A stretch of DNA of 64,000 nt from Isoetes taiwanensis (lineage: Eukaryota > Streptophyta > Lycopodiopsida > Isoetales > Isoetaceae): positions 4,293,563-4,357,562 of the forward strand of contig JAJEKV010000014.1 of assembly GCA_021234155.1 (NCBI GenBank), in the 5' to 3' direction. The position numbers were made by a program, and so were the translations under genes. Within the stretch, counting starts at the first letter, position 1. The number at the start of each line of letters is the position of its first letter. Positions 10,625 through 22,539 of this stretch are shown piece after piece. The notes below the pieces were generated by a model, which was not told the origin of the DNA, did no database searches, and worked only from the letters and a program-made list of their open reading frames with translations.

Positions 10625-11560
10625 CTACATGAATGCGACATTTTCTCTGCGTAATGGGAGGATGCTTCCCTTTAATGCCCATAGTATATGCATCCTATCA
10701 TGGATTTGATGGTCTGTATCCAAGTGAGATTGCCTCCACATATATGCACAAAACTCTTTTGCCACTAGAAGTTCTTGATCATGGATTGGATAACGTTGCT
10801 CAGTGTCGTTCATGTTCTTGGATTTATTTGCCATTACTCTTTCTTCTTGCATAAGGACTCCTCCCATTGCTAACTTACTTGCATCCGTTGCCACAAGCTT
10901 ATCCTGGCTTCAATCTTTGCTGGATCGATGGAGATTCCTTCCATTGTGACTATGTGCCCCAAGTATTCCATCCTATTTGTTGCAAAATATCACTTCAAGA
11001 GCTTAACATAAAGACGATGCTATCTCAACTCTTCTAGTTCTCCTCTCAAATGGGCCACGTGTTCTTCCCTGGGCTTATTGTAGATTAGAATGTTATCGAA
11101 GAAAATAACGACAAATTCTTCCAAAAAGTCTTTGAAGACGTCATTCATCTGACGCATAAATGTTGCCGGAGCTTTTGATAAATCAAAAGGCATCAGTGTA
11201 AACTCGTAGTGACCATACCACGTTCTAAAAGTGGTCTTATGGATGTCTTTCTTCTTAATCTTGATTTGATGATTAGATCAATGTTGCAGAGGAATTTTAT
11301 ACCATGAAGCTGGTGCATTAACTCGTCTGGCCTTGGCAAGCATGCTTATCCCATGCTTATTTTCTATCATTTACTTATTGAACTGACGATAGTCGACGCA
11401 CATCCTTAGACTTCCATCTTTCTTCTTCACGAAGAGAATGGTTGCCTCGAAGATGATAATCATCCTTTATGGAGCTTTTCTTGCTAGCTTTGCATCAAGT
11501 GCAAGAGTAATTTCACACTCTAGACCTCTATAGGGCGGAAGCTCTATATTGATAACTGAC
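10625..11560 (-). pseudogene. Ty3/gypsy retrotransposon pol fragment (RT-RNase H)
   Basis: The minus strand from about 11560 downward gives, in several frames, the reverse transcriptase landmarks of Ty3/gypsy elements: a [20 protein letters not shown] block near 11440-11370, a TFRTWYGHYEFTLMPFDLSK-like block near 11230-11180, a substrate-strand block FFDNILIYN near 11100 (the usual YxDD-type site reads FFDN, so the catalytic motif is damaged), and the YLGHIV segment near 10970. RNase H follows: ATDASKLAMGGVLMQ at about 10891-10847 and YPIHDQELLVAKEF. The stretch 10894-10625 is a single open frame of 89 codons, the rest is broken by frameshifts. Protease, integrase and LTRs were not found. It is an old, dead fragment. 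Confidence 0.9.
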
Positions 11561-11784
11561 TCAAGCTGATGACTTCCAGCCTGGTTAAGTTTATTATATT
11601 GAAGATATATGTGTATTATTCTTCTCCTTGTTGTGAGAAGAAAGTAGTTTTCTCAGACATGTATCATGCTCGGCGTGGTGGTTAGTTCTCTTGCCTGGCC
11701 GAGACGATCCAATCGGGTTTTATTCCTGCCTTTGCATCAGATCATGAATTGTCAAGGAGTGGGACACAGTCCTTAAAAAATGGG

Positions 11785-11845
11785 CATTCAAAATACATCA
11801 TGGAAGCTACAAACTTCAACTTATTTGACGTGAAATCATAGAAGC
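11785..11845 (-). repeat. Relic of dirigent 3'-flanking sequence
   Basis: TTCAAAATACATCATGGAAG and the following 40 bases match the 3' flank of the minus-strand dirigent gene (58620-58680) and, reversed, the flank of the pseudogene near 22080-22140. Only about 60 bp is shared, so this may be a small duplicate or a dispersed repeat common to both. Confidence 0.5.
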
Positions 11846-12000
11846 AACAAAGACTAAAGGAACTCCAACTTTAGGGGCTCCAACTTCCAAAAATTTGCAG
11901 ATCTTGGGAATTCCTTACGGATTTACATGGGTAAACTCTTCCTAACGTAATACACTTCCCCATCCTAAGTTCTATACTACTGTTTTGTCTTCATTATAAT

Positions 12001-12560
12001 TTTGGGTGCCCGGGCCCGATACCACTGGGCCCGCCGGACCAAGGAGCGTGAACAAACTGTCATCGGGTCTCGTTAAAAACCCCTACTCAAGGGTTTTCGA
12101 GGTAAAACCGCGGGCGTGAATAAGAATGTCATTACACTCACAAGTATACATCATCATGAAATAAATGTATATATACACAAGCCAGGCGTGGTGCCCGCGA
12201 GGACATAGCTCGGGATCTCGCATGTCCATAACCTCATGATAAAAGTATCCCCCTGACTAGACGGGATGTCAGGTCGCTAATGTCACATAACGGCCGGCCA
12301 GTCTCCACCAACTCAAAGATAGCGCAGATCCGCCGGATTTGATCATATGGCCGGGTAACTTTAAGGGTATGAGATTCATCCTCGGGTCAACTCCGCCGCA
12401 TTTGGCAAAGACGATGGTAGCTCACCCCGTGTGGGTACTTTTAATCCATCCGCCTATCTCAATTCGGCATGATGGGTGAAAGATAGGTGGGGTATATTTT
12501 GTCGCCGATATTATAGTGCTTTAGGGTGCTTTTAGCCATTTTCCAAATTTCGGGCCCGCT
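12001..12560 (-). mobile_element. LINE 3' region fragment
   Basis: On the minus strand this shares with 14515-15050 the block CCTCGAAAACCCTTG followed by a G/T-rich stretch and, further 5', a region near 12440-12480 matching about 14900-14930. GC content is higher than in the neighbourhood. No simple-repeat tail is visible at the 3' side (about 12001), so the terminus is truncated or eroded. Confidence 0.6.
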
Positions 12561-14498
12561 AAGAACATCAAGTACTACTGGTTTGATTCGCTAGGTCTCG
12601 ACGGCCTCGGCTCAATCAGAATAGTTGGCTGTGCCATGTCATCAATCCAAGTAGAGGATTCGCTTCTCCCGCCTGGGCCAAGGTTTTTATCATACAGCCC
12701 AGAATAGAATTTTGAAATGGAATTGTGGGTTCGATTTTTGTGTTTTCTCGCCTCCCGCTTACGCGCAATTGTTTGGTATGTCATGGACGAGAGCTGGTTT
12801 TGGCGTCGCTTGAATTTGCAAAAGACGATTTCAAAATGGAAGATCCAGAGACATTGTAAAGATCCAGGGAATTACCATTGCTGAATCTCTTGCAAGCATC
12901 TAGCGTATGAAGATACCAATCAAAATGAGAAGAAGGAAGATGTAAGAATGAAAATGAGATGGCAACACACCATGGAACCAAATTTGGTTTCGAGAGGTAT
13001 TGTCTTCCGGCCTCTTAACAAGAATTCGAAATATAGAACCATGTTCGAAAATGTGTAAGCTTTTGTAATTGTGTATCCCCTAACATCGCATGTCGAATCT
13101 TGGTCATGAATACGAGACAAGAAACAGGAAGAGGCACCGTAAAATTGTGATGCAGTAGGGAGAAGACGATGGCAAAGACAAGGAGAAACCTCTACTTTGG
13201 TTTTATTGTGTCATGAATTTAAACGGGTGTATGTAAGCATGTAGTTGAGAATGTGAAGAATACCTTGATAACAAGAAACGAGGTATGGTGACATACAAGA
13301 CATTAACCATGCAAGAGTATCTACCTTGATGATGTATTTAAATGAACAGAGTAATAGTGTGCATGCAGTAAAAAGATTGAATTTGAGAGAAAGGTTGTCT
13401 GGCGTCAGCTTCTAGATAAAAAGAAGATTGGTTTGTGACTTTGAGTGACCGAAGTAGTCCATGTTCAAGAATAGCCGATCCGATGTTAAGCCGATGAAGA
13501 CCATGAAAAGGTATAAGCAATTTTGGGTGTCTAAAACAAGAGGTTCTCAAACAAAAGGCAAGCCATTAAATTGAGACGGCAAATAATGGTGCCAAACCAC
13601 AAGCCTTTATAATATGCAAACTAATCCACTATCCGGAAGAGACCAGTATGCTACTTTGTTTATTACAAAGACAAAAGTTTCACGGAGAATGTCATTGTAT
13701 TGCAGTCATGCCCTTTAGGAGATTCAAGTTGAATATCTGAAAGTATGAACATAGGGGTCGTAGGGCTTTCAAAGTTTGAAACCCAAATTTGTGAGAAGAC
13801 TTTGAAGAGAGGAAACATATTGTTGTATATATCACATGAAATGGAATTGCTAAAGGTAATGAATAAAACAAGACGAGATTCTAACATCTATGGGTAAAGT
13901 TGTAGATGCAATGTGTTGTCAGGGACCAGTCCAATTTGTGAAGGCAAAGAATATGACATTCGTGAGTGTTGATATGTGGAAAACTATGTTTTTGGTTCAA
14001 GAATGAAGATTGATTGGCTAAGCCAACATGTTTGCAATGGAATGTACCACCGGGCTAAAATCTTTCAATAAATGCCCCAAAGAAAAGAGCAAGGGATGAT
14101 GCTTGAATGGAAGAACTTTAGAAGGTGAGCAATTGTAATTGCTTTTAGTCTTCTCGTGGTATTGTTTAGGCGACGGTATGTACCTAGTATGCCTTTGTTT
14201 TTACAAGCTTCATGTTAGGGGCAGATTTTGTCCAACAAAATGGCTTGTTTTTTTGGCGTAAGTTTACATGTTAGAGAATTTGTCCGCCTAGATGGTCATT
14301 GGATTGTATTAGGAGGTTAAAACTCATTAGTTGGTTGTATAATTTCATCCATCATACTATTTTCTCTCACTAATTGTGAACAGTGATTCTAGTGTGTTTT
14401 TGAAGATCTTGGCAGACATGAAGGCTGAAGTTGGTGGTAGAAACATGGTGAGCTATTAATAATTAGTCCTGATTGTATGATGGTTACTCAAACTAAAT
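12561..14498. other. Gene-free stretch
   Basis: Short ORFs only (70-74 codons); no domain, no shared repeat recognised. Confidence 0.4.
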
Positions 14499-15720
14499 TA
14501 AGAAAGATAAGAATAGAATAGACTGTTTTTACCTATTCATGGAGACCAACGCCTATGGGACTCCATTACAAGCGCAGAACAAGCATTATCGCCTTTGACA
14601 AAACCCCACCCCAAGGGTTTTCGAGGAAACCGTGGGCGTTAATAAGACCGACATCAATTAAATGGCGATCTGGGGCATATCTAAGCCCTCAAGTCCAAGA
14701 TTCTCGAATAATATATGATCCGAAAGAGCGACCGAAGTCGCCCAAGATCGGCGTGTAGCGCCTACCCAGTCTAATCAACCGAGCATAGCGCGCAGGTTCA
14801 ACTGACCATATGTCAAGGGCCCGAAAGTGTGACACCATCCTCACCGGGGCCCCTGGCCCCGGCCGCATCAACATAAACCCTTTATTCCGACGTGGGTTCT
14901 TAATCCATCGACTGCCTCAATCCCGGGAGATGGTGGGCACCGCGGCGAATGGAGGCTATATGCCCGCACTTTTCACATAAGTGCATGTGGAACGAGGTAG
15001 CGCCTGGTGGCCTCGCTCTAATGTGTGGGATTTATGTTGTCGGTAATGTGCCGCTTTACCCTCCATAGGCCTCGAATCCCAAAGCTTACCGAGAAACAAG
15101 CATCAAGGTAACATCTCGCCGCTAATGACCGCCTTCTCTGCTTTTCACCGGATGCACATGTGCTCCTGACATTCCATCTAGTTGTAGCTAATGCGACTTT
15201 ATCCTTCCAACAATTTTGAGTCGTTGTGGTCCCATTGCCAATCGTAAGATAAGCCAAGTGCGGCAGACCCATCATCATCCATATTTACCACCTTCCTCGG
15301 AAAGCTTAGACGATGTGTCTATCAAAGGCCGTCATCATGGGTGTGAAACCTGCCTCCGAACAACAAAATTTTGATATGGGACCGTGGATTTCACTCCGAA
15401 AGTGCCCGTGCGGCTAAGAAGGCCTCTCGCACTGCCTGTTGCTCAGCAGTGACACCACCGGGCCCCATCAACTCCGTGACAGAACGGCTCACTAACACCG
15501 AATGATGTGCCTCGATGCCCCAATCATATAGTTCGCCTGTGTTACTGCTCATCGTATAGAGTGCTCTGCACTGCTACACGCAATCTTATGGAAGTGTCCC
15601 AAAGATAGTGTAGAAGGAAACTCCTGACCCCTGATAGACCATATCAATACTGTTATCAACCGCAATTGCTATTACATAGTCTATAATGCTCAATGATTTT
15701 CCCTCGTGAAACTCTTCAAG
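14499..15720 (-). mobile_element. LINE 3' half: decayed ORF2 C-terminus and tail
   Basis: On the minus strand the element ends at GGTAAAAACAG and a (CTATT)-type tail (about 14535-14503). Upstream, 15278-15018 is open for 86 codons; its LPHLAYLT start aligns with LPKLAYIS in the LINE ORF2 relic at 24190, showing the same family. Near 15550-15420 a frame reads YTMSSNTGELYD and MGPGGVTAEQQAV, suggestive of a C-terminal RNase H-like region. Frameshifts and stops are frequent. Confidence 0.65.
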
Positions 15721-16974
15721 AGTGTCATGGGCTATATATCTACTAGAATTCTGCTTAAAGGCGGCATTTTAACATGTTAATAGTATTTTGGACTTTTTAA
15801 TCTATTCGAATGTCTCATTATTCCATCATGATCAAGATTGCAGAGACATAAAAAAAAGAAGTTATTACACATGCCATATCTGCTAGAGATTGGCTAAACA
15901 GAAATAAAAGTCGGTCAAAAATTGGCTGGTGGTCAGCCTCCAAATGGAACACATGATTAAACATGCCAGATGGTGCCTACTATCTATATGGAGGATATGT
16001 AAGGAGCATGTCTGCCATGAGTATCTAGTACCTGCTAGTATATATGCTCTGCATGGCATGTCAATGTTTTGATAGCCACCACCTTGCAACCAAATCTTTC
16101 CAGGTCTAGGTATGAACAACATTTGTATTTGCACAGGAAACCAAGAGATTGTGTTGTTTATAAATAGTGATACATAATGCTCTTTGCAATGATCTACTCT
16201 AGAGTTTCTACAAATTCCGCATTTGTTAATCCACTTTCATTTCTTTTATGCCATTTATGCCTATATCTTTTTGCACCATAAAGATGATATGGAAGAACAT
16301 TTCTAATACCATTGTATATCAGTTAGACTTCTAGTTAACATTCTTTTGCTTCTGACCTTGCCTGATGCATTCATTAGCTCGCAGACAAGCGGCAGCTAAT
16401 TGGTATCATTGCAATATTTATTTCATTTGATTGCGTGTGTACATCACAATTTTAAACCAAAAATGAAAAACACATGAAACACATATAGGTTCATTGCATG
16501 ATATCTAAAGCCTCTCTTATTTATTTAACTAGAATACTTATAGGATTAATATCAGGAGGAGGATTTTTCCCTTCCCTATCAAGCATTCATGCACTAAAAA
16601 AGCAAGAATCCAAAACCCAGTTATCTCTTCCAACATATCCGACTTCCACCTGGCCTTCCACGAGCGCTCAATCTCCGCTTATCTCGCCTAATGCATTGCG
16701 TGTTACTCTCAAATAGTCGAGCTCGTGATCGTCGAATCTTCTAAAATGACCCTGAGATCGTGGATACCTTTGTTAACATTTAATCAAAACAATCTCCGCC
16801 AGTTAAATTTGCGTTAACTTGGTGTTAACGATCATGTCTCGTATGAAAGGGATGTGAGTTGGTGTTTGTCATTCAAAAAAAATACTTAACAGCCATTAAG
16901 CAAATAGCTTAACGAATTGCTTGATTACGCAGTAGTATTTTTGCTGGGCCGCTTAACCGGTAAGGCCGACTCAT
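15721..16974. other. Gene-free stretch
   Basis: AT-rich, no recognisable coding potential or shared repeat. Confidence 0.4.
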
Positions 16975-18268
16975 GGAGGTCCGCCCCTTTCAACGAGTGT
17001 TTCAAAGATTAACTATAAAGATTAACTGCTTTTCACTGAAGATTAACTCCTCAAGATTAACAACCTGAAAGATTTAACTGCTTTTGACTCACCTTAAGAA
17101 ATGATCAAGTAGCCTTGATCCTGGGTCATGGCGGAGTTCTCTCGACCAGATAGACTCCCGAGCATCCTCATACATCCTCGCCGAGTTAAACAGAAGAGCT
17201 TCAAGCAAGCAATGTGGCTGTTGCAAGAAAACAGGAATAGTGGCGCCGTAAGGGAGAAGCTATGAGACATTGCATTCTATAATTTGGGTTTCAAACTATA
17301 AAGAGAATCGAACCTTCGCTTTTATTACGTAGTCTTTGTATTCGACCATTGAACTATAGTGTTACATCCACTAGAATTTATCCAAGTCAAACATATACAT
17401 TTCAGCAATCTATTAATCATATCCATGTTTCTTTCACATGTGCCTTCCAAAAGCACCAAGCAAGTAGCTTAAATGTTTTATATAAAACTTCTATCTTATT
17501 TCAGATTTCTTTCAAAAAAGAAAATAGTCAAACCTTTCTTTGATCATTTCAATAAACTTTAAGAATCTGTACATTCACAATAGAAATTACCCTTTAGGAG
17601 GTCATTTTTCCAGTTCTGGTACTAAAATGTATTACTACTTCTCAACCACAAATGAGTATCCAAAAATCCTTTTCAAGGAAAGATATATAATCATAAGGAC
17701 TTTAATCCTTGCATTGCATTGCATCATCAACATTTGGCCTCGTGTTGAAGCAACTCAAATCTTTTATCTGATAGAAACCTCCACCACTATGATCTTTGCA
17801 CTTCTTGCTAAGCCATAGGAGATAATCTTTTGGGTAAAGTTAGGTACTCCAAATAACCGAATGCATCAAGAAGCAACTACTTCTGCATTAGACCTACATC
17901 GATTGATATCCCTATATAATTCTAGAATGGTTGACTGCTTTCGCTACATATAATGATTCTAGAATCGCCCTATTACCTAAGCATAGTTGAATCAAAGCCA
18001 CCAACAGCTATATGAGGGCAAATAGTACTGCCAAACAGAGCTTGCTAAGACCATTTAGGCACAAAAATGCTTTTTTTTCCCAATACATGTGGCCCTATCT
18101 TATTTGAAAAGAACATTGAACTCCGACTCTGGAAAAAGCATCGGTTTACCTGGGAAGAAGAGAGGGAATGATCAGGCACAATTATGTGCACGACTCTGCA
18201 AGATAAAGGCAAAGAAAACAAAATAGGTCTGCAATTCTTCGATCTTGGGAAAGAAAAAGAGCAAAAGG
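16975..18268 (+). repeat. Long direct repeat, copy A
   Basis: About 1.3 kb, highly similar to copy B (18757-20096) and, inverted, to part of 60040-60770. It opens with a cluster of AAGATTAACT motifs and ends at AAAGAGCAAAAGGA, after which copies A and B diverge abruptly. Size and spacing could suit terminal repeats of a short non-autonomous retroelement, but no TG...CA ends, primer-binding site or target duplication were recognised, so tandem segmental duplication is equally possible. Confidence 0.75.
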
Positions 18269-18269
18269 A

Positions 18270-18309
18270 AACCTAACCTAACCTAACCTAACCTAACCTA
18301 ACCTAACCT
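18270..18309. repeat. (ACCTA)8 simple repeat
   Basis: Eight exact units of a pentanucleotide (complement TAGGT), starting one base after copy A ends. It is not the common plant telomere heptamer. Its position at the breakpoint suggests a link to the insertion or duplication event. Confidence 0.9.
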
Positions 18310-18756
18310 GGGTGCGATTGGACCCTAACTATGCAGATATTCGCTACCAACATTTATAATCTCAAATTATTCCTATCAAAGTGTCGTGGATCTCATTTTT
18401 ATTTAACCTATATAGCGTCAAAATTGAGCTTTCTCAATTCAAAAGTCACAGCATATCACAACATCAATTATCTTACAAAACCATTATGATTACATATTCA
18501 CCCATGGTAGCATGACGCAGGCGAGGCGCGCTGGCCAAATGAGGGCCGGGCCGACGAGTGGCGGAGCCCCATGTCACCGCCGAGGCTGGCGGCACCGCCG
18601 AGAAGCCCTACGAGGGCGTGATGCGCTCCGTGGGTGAATTATGGGACGTAATAAACAGAAGGTTCAGATTACACCATGTGTCATGAAACCGACGAATCTG
18701 ACTATGAAGCGGATTTATAGGATCCACCTATGGGGGTTCTTGAGGGATTCAACTAT
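18310..18756. other. Spacer between direct repeats with GC-rich island
   Basis: The part at 18511-18640 is about 70 percent G+C by my count, against an AT-rich background. One plus-strand frame reads through it with AEKPYEGVMRSVGELWD, but no gene is recognised. The segment around 18405-18480 recurs in the same orientation at about 60838-60910. Confidence 0.5.
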
Positions 18757-20096
18757 AGAGGTCTGGCCCTTTCAACCGGAGTGTTTCAAAGATTAACTCT
18801 GAAGATTAACTCTGTTTTGACTGAAGATTAACTCTGAAAATTAACAAACTGAAGATTTAACTCTGTTTTGACTCACCCTTAGCAACAACCGCAGCTTTGA
18901 TCCGGCCGCGCAGATGGACTCCGAGCATTCTAACATCCTGCCGAGTTAAATAGGAAGAGCTTCGTTACAAGCATCAGGGTTGTTGCAGAGAAAACAAAGG
19001 ATAGCGGCGCTACTGCAAGGAGCAGCTATGAGACAGATTACATTTATAATTTGGAAGCCAAAATTTACATGGTGAATCGACCTTCCGCTTATTTCTCAGA
19101 GTCTTGTATTCGACCATTGAACTATAGTGTTACATCCACTAGAATTTATCCAAGTCAAATATATACATTTCAGCAATCTATTAATCATATCCATGTGCCT
19201 TCCAAAAGCACCAAGCAAGTAGCTTAAATATTTTACATAAAACTTCTATCTTATTTACATTTCATCACATGTGCCTTCCAAAAGCACCAAGCAAGTAGCT
19301 TAAATATTTTACATAAAACTTCTATCTTATTTCAGATTTCTTTCAAAAAAGAAAATAGTCAAACCTTTCTTTGCTCATTTCAATAAACTTCTAAGACCGT
19401 ACATCTGGGCCAGAAATTACCCTTTAGGAGGTCATTTTTCCACTTCTGGTACTAAAATGTATTACTACTTCTCAACCACAAATGAGTATCCAAAAATCCT
19501 TTTCAAGGAAAGATATGTAATCATAAAGACTTTAATCCTTGCATTGCATTGCATTATCAACACTTGGCCTCATGTTGAAGCAGTTTATTTCAAATCTTTT
19601 ATCTGATAGAAACCTCCACCACTATGATCTTTGCACTTCTTGCTAAGCCATATGAGATAATCTTTTAAAGTTAGGTACTCCAAATAACCGAATGCATCAA
19701 CAAGCAACTGCTTCTGCATTAGACCTACATCGATTGATATCCATATATAATTCTAGAATGGTTGACTGCTTTTGCTACATATAATGATTCTAGAATCGCC
19801 CTATTACCCAAGCATAGTTGAATCAGAGCCACCAACAGCTATATGAGGGCAAATAGTACTGCAAAACAGAGCTTGCTAAGACCGTTTAAGCACAAAAAAT
19901 GCTTTTTTTATTCAATACATGTGGCCCTATTTTATTTTGAAAAGAGCATTGAACTCCGTACTGAAAAGCATCGCTTTTACCTCGAAGAAGAGATGTGGAA
20001 TGATCAGTAATAATTATAGTACGACTCTGTATAAAGGCAAAGAAATAAAATAGGTCTGCAATTCTTCGATCTTGGGAAAGAAAAAGAGCAAAAGGA
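18757..20096 (+). repeat. Long direct repeat, copy B
   Basis: Second copy of the 1.3-kb repeat, with an internal re-duplication of about 60 bp (CATGTGCCTTCCAAAAGCAC occurs at both about 19193 and 19267). It sits 0.3 kb upstream of the dirigent pseudogene block, just as the inverted copy at 60040-60770 sits upstream of the minus-strand dirigent gene. Confidence 0.75.
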
Positions 20097-20399
20097 CTTT
20101 TTAAAAGGTAAAAATATGGGAATAAAAAATAAAGAACACAACTGTAATTTAGAGACCTATGTTTAGACTTGGTTTACAAATAACTTCAATAAGGAAGAAT
20201 AAACGCTTAAGCATTGATCATTTTACATATATATATATACTTAGTTAGGTATCGGGATTTAGTTTATGACATATAATGTATCGGCAAGGCATTGACTTTT
20301 CTAGGAGCAAGAATAATGGATTTATCTTAAACTTCTTTCTACAAATATCTATGCAAAATGTGTACATACCTAACACAATATAATCTCATGCAATATAGT

Positions 20400-21017
20400 T
20401 GGATAAATGGTATTTCAAAGCCCTATTAGGATTGGAATTAGGAACAGTAAGTATGGCAAGACGTGAAGGAGCATATTCTAAAAGGCCCCATGAACTAACA
20501 AAGAGGAGACTTGGATCTAAAAAGTCCTTGAGACATCCGATAAAATTGGAGTGTTACAAAGAAGATTAGCATAGGGGCAAGTTGTTGTGAATGCAAGAGA
20601 AGGCGAATTTGGAGCAGCCTAGGTTGGAAGTAAGGCAAGTAAAAAGGTGTGTGGTCTCTTGCTCTCAGAGAGAGAGAGAGAGAGAGAGGAGGGGAGTGGA
20701 GGGAGGTGAGAGGAGGGGCATACAAGGAGGAGGAGGGTTTTAATAGAATTTTGTAAGTAGGTGGATGTGATGCTGATATATATTCTCGGCCCATCGTGCA
20801 AGTCGCACCAACCTTGCTTTCAAAAAAAAAAGGATATATATTTCTATGTGTAGTATTACGGTGAAATTTATTGGTTTTGAAAAAATCAACTAATGGGATA
20901 GGGCAAAGTTGTTGTGAATATAAGAAGGGATTCCCAAGCGGACTAATTCAGAGAAGAAAGGGCCAAGAAAATGTGTATAAATAGCAAAAGTCATAAACAA
21001 GTTATTCAGGGGCAAAG
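20400..21017 (+). promoter_or_regulatory. Dirigent upstream block (pseudogene locus)
   Basis: Aligns with 899-1740 and with the reverse of 59925-59266, from GGATAAATGGTATTTCAAAG to the start codon. It contains a (GA) microsatellite at about 20667-20688 and the shared ATATATATTCTCGG segment near 20775. Confidence 0.75.
20976..20983 (+). promoter_or_regulatory. TATA box of the dirigent pseudogene
   Basis: TATAAATA with 34 nt between it and the ATG at 21018, as at the intact minus-strand paralogue. Confidence 0.65.
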
Positions 21018-21539
21018 ATGAAGGCAAGGAAGATACTGGTGCTCATGTTGGCAGGTATAATCACTGCTATAAGAGGGGATGCAAAAATGTAAAGTCAAGT
21101 TTCTGGAACTGCCAATGTACATATATAGATATTGAGGAAGTCAGTCCAAATGCTACGGTTGAGTAGCATGGTTGGGGTGGGGAGCTCGATTTAAAAACAA
21201 GTTCGGGCAAAGATTTTTAGGCCCAACGACAGTCGAAGGCAATCATTTGATAACACATCAAGGTGATTGGAAGAGCAAAAGGCACCTGCCATGGTGACAG
21301 AGCCGATGCCTCCAATGCCACTTATGTTTATGTGTCATCTCGAATCTGGGAAAGCAATACACATAACGGTATTATTTCTTTCCAAGGCGGGACACAGTGT
21401 AAAACAACCAAAATGGAGCATGCGCGCTGTTGGTGGTAATTGGTGACTTTCGCTTCATATGAGCTGCGCCACCATCGGCGTCAAAGTATATCCCCGATGG
21501 CCTCTTTACTATTTTTGGCTAATAAGGCCCATATACTTC
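21018..21539 (+). pseudogene. Dirigent pseudogene, LINE-interrupted
   Basis: Starts with an ATG and a signal-peptide-like stretch ending GDAK, as in the paralogue at 59265-58720, then hits TAA after 24 codons. Family segments continue in shifting frames: LPMY near 21110, a FDNTS-equivalent near 21248, GRAKGT near 21268, a THNGIISFQGG-like block near 21361 and IPDGLFTIF-equivalent DNA near 21497. Similarity to the paralogue breaks at about 21539 and resumes near 22016, so the last codons were separated by a LINE insertion. Several stops and frameshifts mean it cannot encode a working protein. Confidence 0.88.
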
Positions 21540-22015
21540 GTGCCAATGAGGATGAGTCTCACACTTTCCGTAGTCATTTCAAAGATTCATTGACCTGCTG
21601 ACATACCCCTTAGTACTGGCTGCATTCTTGCCCTTACATTTTTTTGACATGAATACACCCACAAGATGTGCTCGGGTCGAGCATTCGTGAGGTACTGATC
21701 TTGCGAGTCACCTTGCCCCCTGGCCTCGGGTCACGCATCGTGCACTACTAAAAGGTATGAGGTATATATTTCGTGTTTTTGCATTTCACAGATATTGGAA
21801 CAAATTATCAAGAGTTAATTGTCGCTTACTGCTTTTCCTCAAAATCTTCGCAGGGGTTTTAATCCGGGTAGTAACCGCTAGTCGCGCGCTTTTGTACTGG
21901 GTCCCATAGGGCCGATTGGCCTCGCGGACGATAAAAATACATTCCTCCTCTCCCTCCTCCTCCCTCCCTCCCCTCCCTCCCTCCCTCTCCCTCCCTCCTT
22001 CCTTCCTTCCTTCCT
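21540..22015 (+). mobile_element. 5'-truncated LINE with C/T-rich tail, inside the dirigent pseudogene
   Basis: Contains the family's 3' landmarks in order: CGCAGGGGTTTTAATCC near 21851, GGGTCCCATAGGGCC near 21899 and CTCGCGGACGATAAAAA at 21921-21937. A pyrimidine-only simple repeat of CTCC and CCTT units (about 21943-22015) forms the tail. Comparison with the uninterrupted paralogue near 58735-58720 places the insertion in the final coding segment. Confidence 0.75.
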
Positions 22016-22200
22016 GACCTGTGATTCTAGATATTCCTCCTATTCACATCCTACATCCTCCATGTTCCTTCCGTCTCTGTTGCTTCTATGATTTCATTTC
22101 AAATAAGCTGAAGTCTGTAGCTTCCATGATGTATTTTGAAATAAGCATGTATGTATTTTGAAATAAGCATATTACATCGATTACTTCAGTGATATGTCCA
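22016..22200 (+). repeat. 3' flank of dirigent pseudogene, paralogous to 58560-58725
   Basis: TCTAGATATTCCTCCTATTC onward matches the reverse complement of the DNA downstream of the intact minus-strand dirigent gene, including a shared TGTATTTTGAAATAAGCAT duplication. Confidence 0.75.
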
Positions 22201-22539
22201 AAAAATTATCAGATAAGTGAATCATTTTATGAACAAATACGCCTTCAAACTATTTTATGAACATACCAAGAGATAAGTTCATTACAAAAGAAATGGTGTA
22301 GTGGTTAAAATATAGACCACATCATAAGCCCGTTATAACAAGGCAATGATTTCCAGAAAAATACAGGATGTTATCTAAATCCAAATTGTAGTTGTACCAT
22401 TACTTAGATAATGGATATCCTTGATCATATAAAATTATAGAAGATAGAAAATAAAATATGTTCCAATAGAGTGTTCCTAAGTAAATGGATAATAATGTTA
22501 AGTTATCGCGTGATCCTGCCAAGATAGCAACAGATAGGC
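22201..22539. other. Gene-free stretch
   Basis: AT-rich DNA between the dirigent 3' flank and the LINE relic; no feature recognised. Confidence 0.4.

Noticed and set aside
18270-18309. Interstitial telomere repeat
   Set aside because: The unit is ACCTA, not the plant-type CCCTAAA; only eight units at a repeat border, so it is treated as a microsatellite.
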